This document shows positions 25,093-38,984 of a DNA stretch of 64,000 nt, piece after piece. Made by a program: the position numbers and the translations under genes. Under the pieces are notes generated by a model. The model was not told the origin of the DNA. It saw only the letters and a list, made by a program, of their open reading frames with translations, and made no database searches. Location of the stretch: assembly GCA_021234155.1 (NCBI GenBank), contig JAJEKV010000011.1:20354677-20418676 (forward strand), written 5' to 3'. This DNA comes from Isoetes taiwanensis (lineage: Eukaryota; Streptophyta; Lycopodiopsida; Isoetales; Isoetaceae). The first letter of the stretch is position 1. Each line of letters starts with the position of its first letter.

Positions 25093-25340
25093 CTAAGTGG
25101 TCCATAAGAATGGACTGAACTCATGCAAGAACATATCCCTGCAAGACCTTCCTTCGACGCTTGAACAAAATTGCAAACGCTCAAGCACCTCCTCAATATG
25201 AATGTAGCACACAAATGGATCTTGCCACAACATTTCTACTTCTTCCATGGCACCATTAGCATAATCCGCTTCAATAAGCAAGTCCCGCCACCTCCAACGG
25301 AAGCGCCCGCCTTCCTCGCGAGGGATGCATTGTATCCCGG
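25093..25340 (-). CDS. Unrecognised coding-like frame
   Basis: Minus-strand frame reading RWRDLLIEADYANGAMEEVE followed by MLWQDPFVCYIHIEEVLERL, with protein-like composition and an open upstream extension past 25281. The family is not recognised. It lies on the same strand as the Helitron and the frames at 24.3-24.9 kb, so it may be part of the same transcript or captured gene. Confidence 0.3.
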
Positions 25341-27540
<2,200 letters not shown>

Positions 27541-27599
27541 GGTGTGCTTTTTTTCTTGTTAAGGTTACCTCCAACCCTAATAATTCTAGAATATCTAGG

Positions 27600-28200
27600 A
27601 TGGTTCTAGAATTTAGGGTTTGCACATATATCCCACATGCATAGATGCAAAAAGAGCCTTTTTTCAAGATATAAAGAGGCCATCCGTGATGGGAATAAGC
27701 ATTCTAGTTTTTGGCTAGAAAATTCTAGATTGAGTTCTAGAATGCTCTAGGAAGATCTAGGATGTTCCAAAAATTATGGAATGTACCGAAAGTTCGGGGG
27801 GTTCGAACATAGAACCTTCTAGAACAATAAAAAAGAAGTTGTAAAATTTTGTAAAAAAAAAAAAAAAGTTACTAAATTTGAACCTTATTGTACAAGAACC
27901 TATTCTAGAATATAGAACCTTCTAGAACAATAAAAAAAGTTGTAAAATTTTGTAAAAAAAGTAAAAAAAGTTACGAATTTGAACCTTATTCTAGAAAAAA
28001 ACTATTCTAGAATTTAGGGTTTGCACATATATCCCACATGCATAGATGCAAAAAAATAGCCTCTTTTTTCAAGATATAAAGAAGCTATCCGCATGAGAAT
28101 AAGCATTCCGTTTTTGGGTGGGGGTTCAAGAGATATAAAGAAGCTATCCGTGATGAGAATAAGCATTCTGTTTTTGGGTGGGGGTTCTAGAACATAGAAC
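27600..28200. repeat. Local duplications with TTCTAGAA motifs
   Basis: A block AATTTAGGGTTTGCACATAT...AGATGCAAAAA...TTTCAAGATATAAAGA..CATCCGTGATG..AATAAGCATTC occurs at 27612 and again at 28012. Its second half is repeated once more at 28128-28190. GAACCTTCTAGAACAATAAA with a poly-A-rich tail is also duplicated (27816 and 27917). The palindromic word TTCTAGAA recurs throughout. No gene seen. Confidence 0.7.
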
Positions 28201-28272
28201 CTTCTAAACATGCTAAAATTGGAACTTGCTCCGTAGGAACATGCACCGTAGGACGTATTAAATTCTTGTATA

Positions 28273-28428
<156 letters not shown>

Positions 28429-29176
28429 AATTAACCCGGGGTTGTGTACTAATTAAGTTAGATAGGATTTGGGAATTAATCCTATGTCATAAGTCTTTGA
28501 ACTGCTGGAACCAGTAGTGTAATAGATGTTCTTAGTATGTAAAGGTCTTATATGGAAGTGAAAGTGGATATCTAACCTATGGTAATTAATCTCACGACTC
28601 AACATGCTCTATGGTGTTAACATAGTCTAAATCACCATGACCTTAAGGTAATGGTAGGCAGATATGTTGTCTAACTTTCTAAAATACTAACTTAATGGTT
28701 GATATGTTTTTGGTATATTGGGCAAATAATCGTGAGGCATGGGATGCCTACATCATAGAGTAAGAAGCCCCATGGACTATGGGGGAGAACTAAAGGTCTT
28801 ATTTTTGCTAACACATGGTCAATAACTTAAAACGTATAATATTCATTTTAGGGTTGCGAGCAATAACCTAAGGTAACTTTAGGGTTATTTGGAAATGGCA
28901 ATAGCTAGGTTTACAGGGTTGAGATTCCGGCACTCCGATACATCATTGCCGTAGGGATTTGTACTATGGCTAACGATACAGGCACTAAGCGGAAACTGAT
29001 GAGGAGTTATGGCAAGGATTTGCGCTTCGTAAGCTTAAGGTAATGTCTCCAAATTTAGAATGGAGTAAGATCAAATTTAGAACAGGTATGATCAAAAGTG
29101 GAGATAAAGCTAGTACAGCAATAAGATACCAGATGGGGAGCAGGGACACGTTTAGCTGGCCCATGGTTACGGTCCA

Positions 29177-29185
29177 TATAAATAG
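29177..29185 (+). promoter_or_regulatory. TATA box of PLE 2 (left copy)
   Basis: TATAAATAG, 65 nt upstream of the exon 1 ATG. The same word stands at 36052 in the right copy and at 38940 upstream of the third-family exon, in each case shortly before the short first exon. Likely RNA polymerase II core promoter. Confidence 0.65.
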
Positions 29186-29249
29186 TCAAGAAGGGATGTA
29201 GCGCACCAAATTGGTTTGCTATTAGTGAAGGCTGGTTTGAGCGCCTCTG

Positions 29250-29574
29250 ATGGCGAGCAGCAAGCAGACCCGGCAGGATCTGCTGTGTCTCATCAAGGGA
29301 GCAGGGATAGACCTTGCTGCATTATGCAAGAAAGAAGGGGAAACGGTGGCTCAGCCTAGTAAGGCATTTCTGAACAGGATTGTGGAGAAGTTTAATCTTC
29401 TTGGGGTTCCCAACAGCAAGAACAGTGAGGGAATATTAAAATTCGTGTCACAAGATGTTGGAGGCACTAAGGAAGCAGAGGGAGGCAAGCGCCAGCATAG
29501 TAGCCGAATCCATTGGGACAAAGCGTGATCAGGACTTTGAGGATGAAGACGAAATGGAGATCCTACTAAACCAG
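29250..29574 (+). CDS. PLE ORF1 first exon (SAP-like helices), frameshifted copy
   Basis: Begins M-A-S-S-K-Q-T-R-Q-D-L-L-C-L-I-K-G-A-G and continues with ALCKKEGETVAQPSKAFLNR and LGVPNSKNSEG. The two short helices with GL/GI turns resemble a SAP-like fold (inference), comparable to LTRAKLTEFLRRNGLEHGS and KAQLIELCKQHGLDPN in the third-family exon at 38985. An extra G near 29480 shifts the frame and ends it at 29528; the right copy lacks this base and stays open to the donor. The exon ends at CAG|GTTTCT. Likely a DNA- or RNA-binding N-terminus of ORF1. Confidence 0.6.
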
Positions 29575-29790
29575 GTTTCTGTTAATTATTAAATGGCTTA
29601 AGTCTGCTGACAAAGTGCTGAGGTTTGCACCCTAAATATTCTGTTTTATTCAGAGATAATTCGGATTTTAAGTTTGTTTTTAAACTTTAAATTGGTGAAG
29701 GGCGTTAAGCCATGTAGAGACCATTGCTTACCTGCTAATCCCTTTCAGTGTTACCCATTTTTGGCTAATATTTGAATGGTTGGATTGCAG
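29575..29790 (+). other. Intron in PLE 2 left pseudo-LTR
   Basis: 216 nt from GTTTCT to ATTGCAG, with the conserved GTTACCCATTTTTGGCTAAT block 29 nt before the acceptor. The right copy (36449-36664) has the same length and near-identical sequence. Confidence 0.6.
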
Positions 29791-29946
29791 GTAACCGGTC
29801 TTACATCTCCAGTTTTCTTTTTGGATTTTGGATGTTTGGAGACTCTCTGTTACAAAAAGGAAGAACAAGCTGGATATAATCCGAAGACCTTGCAAACATT
29901 TCTGATAGCATTGTATTTTCTTGCATTCTATGTTTCAGAAATAAAG
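29791..29946 (+). CDS. PLE ORF1 second exon (52 codons)
   Basis: Phase-0 exon from GTAACC to AAAG|GTAAAC, reading VTGLTSPVFFLDFGCLETL, then ..KTLQTFLIALYFLAFYVSEI.. The C-terminal half is hydrophobic. It is identical in the right copy apart from one residue (Pro/Leu), and the first family has a 48-codon counterpart at 4260-4403. No known domain recognised. Confidence 0.5.
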
Positions 29947-30760
29947 GTAAACTCTATGCTGATTAATATGCTGAAATCATGCTCATATTACTACAACAAG
30001 ATATGGGCGGTTTGAATGATATGACTGGAAGCATTAAACATTTGTAAGCCTTTATTTCTAAGCTTTTCTGTAGCTTTATGAAAGGAAACAGCATTTTACA
30101 CATGGTTTTGCTGTATGATACGTAGCTAATGTGGTTCTTGAGTAGAATCGGATTAATCTTTGGCGGTTTTTGAGTAAAATCAATGGTTCTCCTTGATTAT
30201 GCATGTTAAACAGCTTGTTAGTAATGAATGCTGAATTTAAGCATACTAATAGTGATAATTAATGATAGACATAAAGATTAGCATGATAATGTTAATAAAA
30301 CAATATAGCAGAACAAGTGAATATGGGAATGGTAATATCCGCATTTTGCCGTGTGGATAATCAAGTAGTAAATTTACTAGCTAAACTAATAGTTGGATCA
30401 TGGAAGGATTTAATTAAGATAGACAAAACTTATTGATAAAATCGTAGGATTCCATTTGCCTAGCTTTCAAAGGAAAAATAATTCGCAATGTGACTTCAGA
30501 AAACACTAGCCATAGCATTTGTCAAGGTTAATGTGGGATATTCTTAAAATAGGTAAAGCAGAAATAGTGGTTGCTGGTATTATCATAGGAGACAGGCACA
30601 CATAACTTGTGGCCATGGTGAATATAATTAAATGCAGTAAGTGGAGTGTTCATAGTTGAAAATAGTAAATTTTAGCAAATACATTCTTGACAATATGATT
30701 AAATATTGATGTTTTTGATAAGAATTAAAGTTAAGTGTCGATGTAAAGTAAAACAGGTTA
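29947..30760 (+). other. AT-rich intronic part of PLE 2 pseudo-LTR
   Basis: No supported exon. AT-rich sequence with scattered short frames, near-identical to 36821-37635. It probably belongs to the second intron, whose acceptor is likely near 31015. Confidence 0.45.
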
Positions 30761-30769
30761 TAATGGATC

Positions 30770-30864
30770 CCCAAAGTCCCCCCACCAAAAGGCTGGGGAC
30801 TGATAAGTTCTTTGGCCTTTTGGCTTTGGAATGTCTTAGTCTTTTGGCTAAGGCCAAGTATATA
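30770..30864 (+). other. Paired hairpins before internal TATATAT, U2-like words
   Basis: GTCCCC...GGGGAC forms one stem and TTGGCCTT...AAGGCCAA a second, immediately upstream of GTATATAT. The words GGCCTTTTGGCT and TTTTGGCTAAG..CAAGT resemble the 5' end of U2 snRNA. The structure repeats at 37645-37740, where it abuts a (TA)n array. Confidence 0.45.
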
Positions 30865-31015
30865 TGCTCTGATTTCAGGACATTAGTTTAACTAATGTGG
30901 ACTTTGGGGATCTAATTTTTAAGCTTTGGCGTAGTTTAAGCTATCCCGCCTAAGCATGCTAATGCATCTCTCAATGGATATTGATATCGGCGCAGACTAA
31001 CCGCCGAATATTTCA

Positions 31016-31530
31016 GTGAGGGCAATAGCAAAGCAAAGGCTCAGGGTAATCGAGCATGGCAAACCAAAGACAAGATTATAGCTGAACCTTCGGATTATTA
31101 CGCAAAGTGGGACCAGGAACTAGCTGAAATGGGGTATGGCTATTCTCGTATCATTCCACCTAATATGGCAGTACAAACTGTGCTTGGATGTGTACTGAAA
31201 CCAGAAGTACACAAGTATTTTCTAAAGAGGGAAGCTTTCCTCGAAGATAATGAGATTTCTGTGATTACATTTCTGGGCATCAATAATATGTTTGACCTAG
31301 TTACCAAACTCAACATAGCTGGCAGTGATACAGTAGCATGCATGAAGCTGGTGGATGAGGTATACGAAGCTTTACCCGTAGCACATGAGGAAGCTGAAAG
31401 CAGAGAAATCCAGGATGTTCTCACTTTCATTAAGTGTTCAACTGCATTAGAGAAGGCCAATGAATTCAAAGTCACTAATCCAAGGATAAAGAATAAAAAG
31501 ATAAGCATGGAGTCGCCTAAAGAACCGTGA
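31016..31530 (+). CDS. PLE 2 ORF1 internal exon, function unknown
   Basis: Open frame following a plausible acceptor (ACTAAC branch word, then ATATTTCAG at 31007-31015). It begins E-G-N-S-K-A-K-A-Q-G and contains AWQTKDKIIAEPSDYYAKWD, IIPPNMAVQTVLGCVLKPEV and a run of amphipathic helices (CMKLVDEVYEALPVAHEEAE). The TGA at 31528-31530 ends it, with an in-frame resumption after 31590, so a stop or an intron separates it from the next piece. There is no GIY-YIG or other nuclease motif. Probably the element's structural or nucleic-acid-binding ORF. Confidence 0.5.
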
Positions 31531-31590
31531 GCCCCGTCCGACTTAATAACCTGCCTATTCAATGTAAGTATGTCAGCCCGAGGAAAAAGA

Positions 31591-32515
31591 TCGCTATAAT
31601 CAATAAAAGCAAAGAAAAGCACAGCTCTGAAAATGAGCAGCAGTGGTTGCAACTTGCTTGATGATTACAACGCCAAGACCTTTAACATTGAGCAATTGTG
31701 GCACGCGCCCCTCGCTATGTCACCGATTAGTGGAACTACATGGCGCAAGGTTAAACATGGTCTATGGGAAACGAAGAACTTAGGGATTCTAGCACCTATC
31801 AGTATTGGAACATGGAAAATCCTATGCAATATCACTGATACTGAGGAAGAACAGGCTTACAAGGACGCAGAAACCTTCAATAGAAGGATTGGTAAGGAAG
31901 AAGTCCGGTTGCCATGCAAAAATACAAGGTTTTTGGAAAGAAATGTAATAAAGATAACGGATCCGCTCCTGGACAAAAAGGACACATGGCTAAAAAGTCC
32001 GAAGAAAGAGAACCTTTCTATATAGTGAAGTTGTGGAGGACGTTCTGCCCATTCTTCAAGTGTAAGTGTGATAAATTCAAAGAAAAAGACAGCCAGGAGG
32101 ATGTAATGATAACATAACTGGTATGATCATGCAAAGATGGTTCATGATGAACAATATGCATGTTCTTTGGCCTGGGAGAGCCGTGTGCGTGTTCTCGCCA
32201 CTTTTATACCATGATGAATTCCAAGCCAATGCGAAAAGAGCTATAGCATTTCGGGCTTATCCGAAAGTCGTGGAGACATTAATTGGTATGACCTCCGTAA
32301 TGGCCGAGAACAAGAAAACAGACTTCAAAGATGTCTTTGGAGACACAAAACTTGTGGATATCTTGGAAAACCATCAAAAATGTAAAGTTCATGGAAGATT
32401 TCCTCCTTTGATGCCGATGGTAATATCTTCAAAAATGCATACAAAAGAAAGACTAATCCAATTGAGGATGATGAGATTATGATAGTAATGCCACCAAAAC
32501 CAAAAACAGAATAGG
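31591..32515 (+). pseudogene. PLE 2 ORF1 distal part, frameshifted
   Basis: Coding-like pieces in successive frames. First CNLLDDYNAKTFNIEQLWHA to about 32025, then KKCNKDNGSAPGQKGHMAKK (near 31940-32000), CPFFKCKCDKFKEK, then AKRAIAFRAYPKVVETLIGM and KTDFKDVFGDTKLVDILENH (32230-32375), ending with the acidic IEDDEIMIVMPPKPKTE stop near 32514. Its end matches the ORF1 tail at 3-104, so it precedes the RT. No known catalytic motif recognised. Confidence 0.4.
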
Positions 32516-33129
32516 ACCGAGCAGCTACAAACACCCCACCACCGCGCCAAAGGAGGGAACAAGCATCGATAATGTACTGGCACCAATCCGAATCGGCATT
32601 CTCATCAACAAAACCATGGAGGGCAAACCAAGACCGATGGTGTGACCAAAACCGTAATCTCCTTCTAAAACAAAGTAAGTGTTCTTTAATAAGGGTCATT
32701 TGTACACTTTTAATAGTCAAATGTTTTTACATGTCGTAAAACATTAAGTAGGATGATTAGAACACGAATACTACGATGTTTTTTTATATGCATCATAAAC
32801 TAACTAAGAAACGGACCTTTGGTCATAAAGAAGCCTTTTTTTCCAAGGCCGCCACACCTGTGGCATCAAGGGCCAATAGGAAGTGGAGAACCCTCTCCAA
32901 GCATACATGTTACATATAACATGAATGCAAGCTTATGGTACTAACCCGTGGTATTCTCGATACAACAGAAAAAAAGACGTAATTTTGGTTAAAAAGTCAA
33001 GGTAGATGGGCTATTGAGACGACAAAGAGTAAGTCAAGCAAATCCTTTGTGCATTTCGTGATTCTTCTCCAAGGCTATTGATAAGATCAGATTTCAAAAG
33101 GCTTTTTCTCGAGATTATGAGCAGTAATT
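32516..33129 (+). other. Spacer between ORF1 and RT of PLE 2
   Basis: No supported frame. By analogy with 105-365 it should include the intron or spacer before RT, but it is longer. Part near 33010-33120 aligns weakly with the RT N-terminal extension. Confidence 0.35.
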
Positions 33130-35060
33130 TTGAGAGTTGGGAAATATAATTATGGAAAACACTACCTTTGGGTGGTCTTATAATCGAAAGCCTCAAAGCC
33201 TTGTTATACAAACCAAAACCAATATTTGCGAATCTAGTGTGGCCCCTTGCCCTTGCCATAATCCTAGTCTTAAGAAATTCATCTCCACAGATATTGGACA
33301 TATACGCATCGACCGACCTTACTATTGTACACAAAGTGGTGCCCTTAGAAAGTGGCTTGCAATCGGACTTAATTACATCCCCGATAAGCCCTTCACTCTT
33401 TACAAATTTAAATCTGAAATGACAAGGACCTCATGACCAGTTCTTTGAAGTACACAAGTACAAGTTTATGGGGATGTATGACAAAGAAAGACATTCTCAA
33501 GGCTAAGAAACAGATTATGGCCAAAAAAAAATAAACAAAGCAAAGATTTCATCAAATCTAATTGAACCATATGAAATTTCAGATCTTGATGATGTCAGAA
33601 TCGGAAACATAGCCCCGCTAACTAACAATCTATACATTTCAAAGTGGACAAAGCAACAAATAATCCATGCTTTATCCGTTCCAAGCACATCGAGAGCAGT
33701 GCCCTTATAAGACTAGGGCAAAGGATGATTTTATTGAGACTAACATCGCGTCGGAGGAACTAAAGCATTCAATTAATCAGATAATTCAGATTTCCTTGGG
33801 GAAAGGGAAGAGAGTTGTCAAAATCTTCCATTCTTAATGGCCATCTATAAAGCACACAAGCACACATATAGATGGATCACCAAAGGCTTATGACTCCATT
33901 TTTTCACAAATTGGCAACCTTAGTGGCTGCCGGTTTAAATACCTTCCTCACAAAATACCGCCCCGAGATATGTGAATGCAAATTAGCCGAGTTAACTTTT
34001 TTCGAAAAGAAAAGATCAAAGGGTCTTGGATCATAAACTCAAGATATGACCTAACGTAACTTACCCGCTAAGATTACCGAGGTCTTTGTAGCGTATATAA
34101 CAAGATGTTACGAAAACATCCCCATTGAAGGTGATGACTGTGATATGCTCGATCATGGCGGGCATGGTCGCAATGGTATGGAAACACCAAAAGGCCAAAG
34201 ACAAAGATAATAGGATGTGGTATAAATTTAAGAACAATGGGGAGATATTTCTGGAATGGAAGGCAGATAAGCCTACAAGCAAAAAGTGGATCTCGCTTAG
34301 AAGAACTGAAGCTTACTAGAATTAACTCCCCGGTCAAGTAAAGAATTGCTTTTTGCAGATGGGTGACAGGATCTGGAGGCAAATTAAGGGCATTCCTATG
34401 GGCTTCTCGTCAAGCCCAAAGATGGTGTAACTTATACCGGCTTGGTTTGAGTTATCCTTTATCCTTGGTCCGTAAACAAGTGGTGAACTAGATAAGGCAA
34501 AGAACTTTTGGCCACACCTATAGGTACATAGATGATCTTATGAGCATGAACAACAAGTACATCGAGGTTCCCTTTCCTTGGAGGGAAAGGAGGTACCACA
34601 ACAATCGATTTACAACCTCAAGTACTTAACTATCCAGATGAAACAAGAAATCGGCTACCGGCAAAGAAGCAGAGATAAAATGGGAAGGATGGTAAACTTT
34701 CTTAACATGAGTGTTGAGGTAACAGATCCAACCAATGGTTTGTATGATACCTATAAATATGATAAGAGGGATAAGTTACCATTCAAAACATCCAAATTTG
34801 GACATGCTAATGGATGCAGACCTTACCAGATGGCAAGGAATGTCATTATATCGCAGATCCAACCCTGTTTGTATGTGCATAACAATCCGATAGAGAGCAA
34901 ACCAAGGACCTATATGAGCTGATTCACCGCTCGTCAAAGGTTTCAAGACAGATGACATCTGGTATATAGTTAACAGTACACTTAAAAATGGAATCTTTCC
35001 GGGACTGAAGTTCAACATTAATATCCTTCAACGGGAACTGAAGAAATACAGGTATTTACT
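33130..35060 (+). pseudogene. PLE 2 reverse transcriptase, multiply frameshifted
   Basis: Homologue of the intact RT at 366-2522 in broken frames. In order: TTFGWSYNRKPQSLVIQTK, the C-P-C pair (CPCHN, near 33250), LRKWLAIGLNYIPDKPF (near 33345), AIYKAHKHTYRWIT (near 33845), motif A remnant ITRCYENIPIEGDD (near 34100), motif B GIPMGFSSSP (near 34390), motif C YRYIDDLMS (near 34520; Ile replaces the Met of the first copy), FLNMSVEVTDPTNGLYDTYK (34700) and GHANGCRPYQMARNVIISQI (34800). The C-P-C, fingers and palm motifs are shared with the first element although the surrounding sequence differs greatly, which argues for functional constraint before decay. Not active as read. Confidence 0.8.
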
Positions 35061-35097
35061 TGTCAATCATAGATGCAATCTAGTGAGTACAGTGGGC

Positions 35098-35304
<207 letters not shown>

Positions 35305-36051
35305 AATTAACCCGGGGTTGTGTACTAATTAAGTTAGATAGGATTTGGGAATTAATCCTATGTCATAAGTCTTTGAACTGCTGGAACCAGTAGTGTAATA
35401 GATGTTCTTAGTATGTAAAGGTCTTATATGGAAGTGAAAGTGGATATCTAACCTATGGTAATTAATCTCACGACTCAACATGCTCTATGGTGTTAACATA
35501 GTCTAAATCACCATGACCTTAAGGTAATGGTAGGCAGATATGTTGTCTAACTTTCTAAAATACTAACTTAATGGTTGATATGTTTTTGGTATATTGGGCA
35601 AATAATCGTGAGGCATGGGATGCCTACATCATAGAGTAAGAAGCCCCATGGACTATGGGGGAGAACTAAAGGTCTTATTTTTGCTAACACATGGTCAATA
35701 ACTTAAAACGTATAATATTCATTTTAGGGTTGCGAGCAATAACCTAAGGTAACTTTAGGGTTATTTGGAAATGGCAATAGCTAGGTTTACAGGGTTGAGA
35801 TTCCGGCACTCCGATACATCATTGCCGCAGGGATTTGTACTATGGCTAACGATACAGGCACTAAGCGGAAACTGATGAGGAGTTATGGCAAGGATTTGGC
35901 GCCAGAAGTTTAAGGTAATGTCTCCAAATTTAGAATGGAGTAAGATCAAATTTAGAACAGGTATGATCAAAAGTGGAGATAAAGCTAGTACAGCAATAAG
36001 ATACCAGATGGGGAGCAGGGACACGTTTAGCTGGCCCATGGTTACGGTCCA

Positions 36052-36060
36052 TATAAATAG
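36052..36060 (+). promoter_or_regulatory. TATA box of PLE 2 (right copy)
   Basis: TATAAATAG in the same context as at 29177. Confidence 0.6.
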
Positions 36061-36121
36061 CTGCAAGGGATGTAGCAGACCAGTTGGTTTGCTATTAGTG
36101 AAGGCTGGTTTGAGCGCCTCT

Positions 36122-36448
36122 GATGGCGAAGCAAAGAAGCGCATCCTACAGATCTGGCCGCGGTCTCATCAAGGAGCAGGGATAGACCTTGCTGCATTAT
36201 GCAAGAAAGAAGGGGAAACGGTGGCTCAGCCTAGTAAGGCATTTCTGAACAGGATTGTGGAGAAGTTTAATCTTCTTGGGGTTCCCAACAGCAAGAACAG
36301 TGAGGGAATATTAAAATTCGTGTCACAAGATGTTGGAGGCACTAAGGAAGCAGAGGAGGCAAGCGCTAGCATAGTAGCTGAATCCATTGGGACAAAGCGT
36401 GATCAGGACTTTGAGGATGAAGACGAAATGGAGATCCTACTAAACCAG
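36122..36448 (+). CDS. PLE ORF1 first exon, right copy (frame open to donor)
   Basis: Counterpart of 29250-29574. Here the frame is open to the CAG|GTTTCT donor and shows the full acidic tail (RDQDFEDEDEMEILLNQ), matching the acidic ..DDEEIQPNQ tail of the third-family exon. The first about 50 bases differ from the left copy in a dense cluster, so the N-terminal residues and the ATG at 36129-36131 are uncertain; the open frame in fact runs upstream to 35885. Same likely role as the left copy. Confidence 0.55.
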
Positions 36449-36664
36449 GTTTCTGTTAATTATTAAATGGCTTAAGTCTGCTGACAAAGTGCTGAGGTTT
36501 GCACCCTAAATATTCTGTTTTATTCAGAGATAATTCGGATTTTAAGTTTGTTTTTAAACTTTAAATTGGTGAAGGGCGTTAAGCCATGTAGAGACCATTG
36601 CTTACCTGCTAATCCCTTTCAGTGTTACCCATTTTTGGCTAATATTTGAATGGTTGGATTGCAG

Positions 36665-36820
36665 GTAACCGGTCTTACATCTCCAGTTTTCTTTTTGGAT
36701 TTTGGATGTTTGGAGACTCTCTGTTACAAAAAGGAAGAACAAGCTGGATATAATCTGAAGACCTTGCAAACATTTCTGATAGCATTGTATTTTCTTGCAT
36801 TCTATGTTTCCGAAATAAAG
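36665..36820 (+). CDS. PLE ORF1 second exon, right copy
   Basis: Phase-0, 52 codons, GTAACC to AAAG|GTAAAC, differing from the left copy by one visible residue (Leu for Pro before KTLQTF). Function unknown. Confidence 0.5.
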
Positions 36821-37734
36821 GTAAACTCTATGCTGATTAATATGCTGAAATCATGCTCATATTACTACAACAAGATATGGGCGGTTTGAATGATATGACT
36901 GGAAGCATTAAACATTTGTAAGCCTTTATTTCTAAGCTTTTCTGTAGCTTTATGAAAGGAAACAGCATTTTACACATGGTTTTGCTGTATGATACGTAGC
37001 TAATGTGGTTCTTGAGTAGAATCGGATTAATCTTTGCTGGTTTTTGAGTAAAATCAATGGTTCTCCTTGATTATGCATGTTAAACAGTTGTTAGTAATGA
37101 ATGCTGGAATTTAAGCATACTAATAGTGATAATTAATGATAGACATAAAGATTAGCATGATACGGTTAATAAAACAATATAGCAGGAACAAGCGAATATG
37201 GGAATGGTAATATCCGCATTTTGTCGTGTGATAATCAAGTTAGTAAATTTACTAGCTAAACTAATAGTTGGATCATGGAAGGATTTAATTAAGATAGACA
37301 AAACTTATTGATAAAATCGTAGGATTCCATTTGCCTAGCTTTCAAAGGAAAAATAATTCGGCCTGTGGACTTCAGAAACACTAGCCATAGCATTTGTCAA
37401 GGTTAATGTGGGATATTCTTAAAATAGGTAAAGCAGAAATAGTGGTTGCTGGTATTATCATAGGAGACAGGCACACATAACTTGTGGCCATGGTGAATAT
37501 AATTAAATGCAGTAAGTGGAGTGTTCATAGTTGAAAATAGTAAATTTTAGCAGTCACATTCTTGACAATATGATTAAATATTGATGTTTTTTGATAAGAA
37601 TTAAAGTTAAGTGTCGATGTAAAGTAAAACAGGTTATAATGGATCCCCAAAGTCCCCCCATCCGAAAGGCTGGGGACTGATAAGTTCTTAGGCCTTTTGG
37701 CTCTAGAATGTCTTAGTCTTTTGGCTAAGGCCAA

Positions 37735-37836
<102 letters not shown>

Positions 37837-37854
37837 GAAGTTTAGAGTGAGTCT

Positions 37855-38115
37855 TGATAAAGATTGACTATGGAGAGATTGAGTCCTGATTTTATACTGG
37901 CTGGCCATTGTTTTCCAGCCTATGGCCCCGATAATCTGGTGCTTCGTGTGAAGCTGTCTTTTTCTTGGATCCTATGGCTAGGGTTTGTCCTGATAAAGAT
38001 TGACTATGAAGAGATTGAATCCTGATGTTTGCTGGCCAGTGTTTTCCAGCCTATGGCCCCGATAATCTGGTGCTTCATGTGAAGCTGTACTCTTCTTGGA
38101 CCCTATGGCTTAGTA
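37855..38115. repeat. ~136-bp tandem repeat, two copies
   Basis: TGATAAAGATTGACTATGGA...TTTTCCAGCCTATGGCCCCG..ATAATCTGGTGCTTC.TGTGAAGCTGT...CTTGGA.CCTATGGCT occurs at 37855 and 37991 with few changes. It follows the (TA)n array and lies upstream of the third-family PLE promoter. Confidence 0.8.
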
Positions 38116-38937
38116 GCAATGACTCTTATTTACATTTTATATTTATAGTTCTCTTAGGGTTGTTGACCATATAAAAGTCTAACTTGTGACGTTAGGATGC
38201 CTGGATCCCAATTTACCTATGTACGTGGTCCTTCTTAAGTGATCAACTTCTTGAATAGGGGTTAGGTTTAGATCAACTGTATGCAACGGTGGTAATCACC
38301 ATATGAGTTCACCTATGATATTGGGGTATAATGACCATGCATTTGGTGGTTTGATCAGTGGTGGCAGGGGCTAGCTGAGTTGATGGGTTGGATCTGGAAT
38401 GTTCAGATTGGCCGAGATTGATTTAATATGCTTATTATTTTATATTGTCTTTCAGAATGCATGACCCTATTTGTCTCCATGATGATAAGCTGTTAGCCCA
38501 CTACACCATTAGATGGAATATGTTGATTTCTAACTTGGCACTAATATAAAGATGTTAGGGTCGTTTCAATGGATTATTTTTTGGAAAGGAATGAACGTGT
38601 TAAATTTGGTATATTCGGCGAAACAGGGAAAATGACAGGTCAGCATATGCTGAGCGTAACCTAATACAAGGGAACGAACTCTAGCTGCCGGAGCTCGGGC
38701 GATAAGACGATTCCGGCGGCTCTGTGATTCATTTGAGATGCAAGATTGATTGTAACTGTTTTTTACGGTGTAGTACACTCTGTCTACTGGCTGGCTTGAG
38801 CGTGCAGCATGATAATCTGATCCAGGTAATGAAATAATTATACTTATGCAACGAATCTTCTAAGACAGCAGTTGATTAGGTTTAAATTAGTCTTAAGTGT
38901 GAATTTATGCTTAAGTCTGTTTATGTGATGGCCGACC
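38116..38937 (+). mobile_element. 5' leader of a third PLE family
   Basis: No gene. The position (between a TA array and a TATA box plus GRP exon) and words such as TAGGGTTGTTGACCATATAA suggest the leader of a PLE related to PLE 2. Extent uncertain. Confidence 0.35.
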
Positions 38938-38948
38938 TATATAAATAG
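38938..38948 (+). promoter_or_regulatory. TATA box of third PLE family
   Basis: TATATAAATAG, 37 nt before the ATG of the exon at 38985, in the same relation as at 29177 and 36052. Confidence 0.65.
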
Positions 38949-38984
38949 GGGTATTGCTTAGGCTTTCCCATCTTTGCCTTTGCC

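Noticed and set aside
28990-29030. CTGATGAG near 29000 (also 35873), suggesting a hammerhead ribozyme
   Set aside because: The required GAAA segment and helices II and III cannot be arranged around it, and PLEs with a CxC linker are reported to lack canonical hammerheads.
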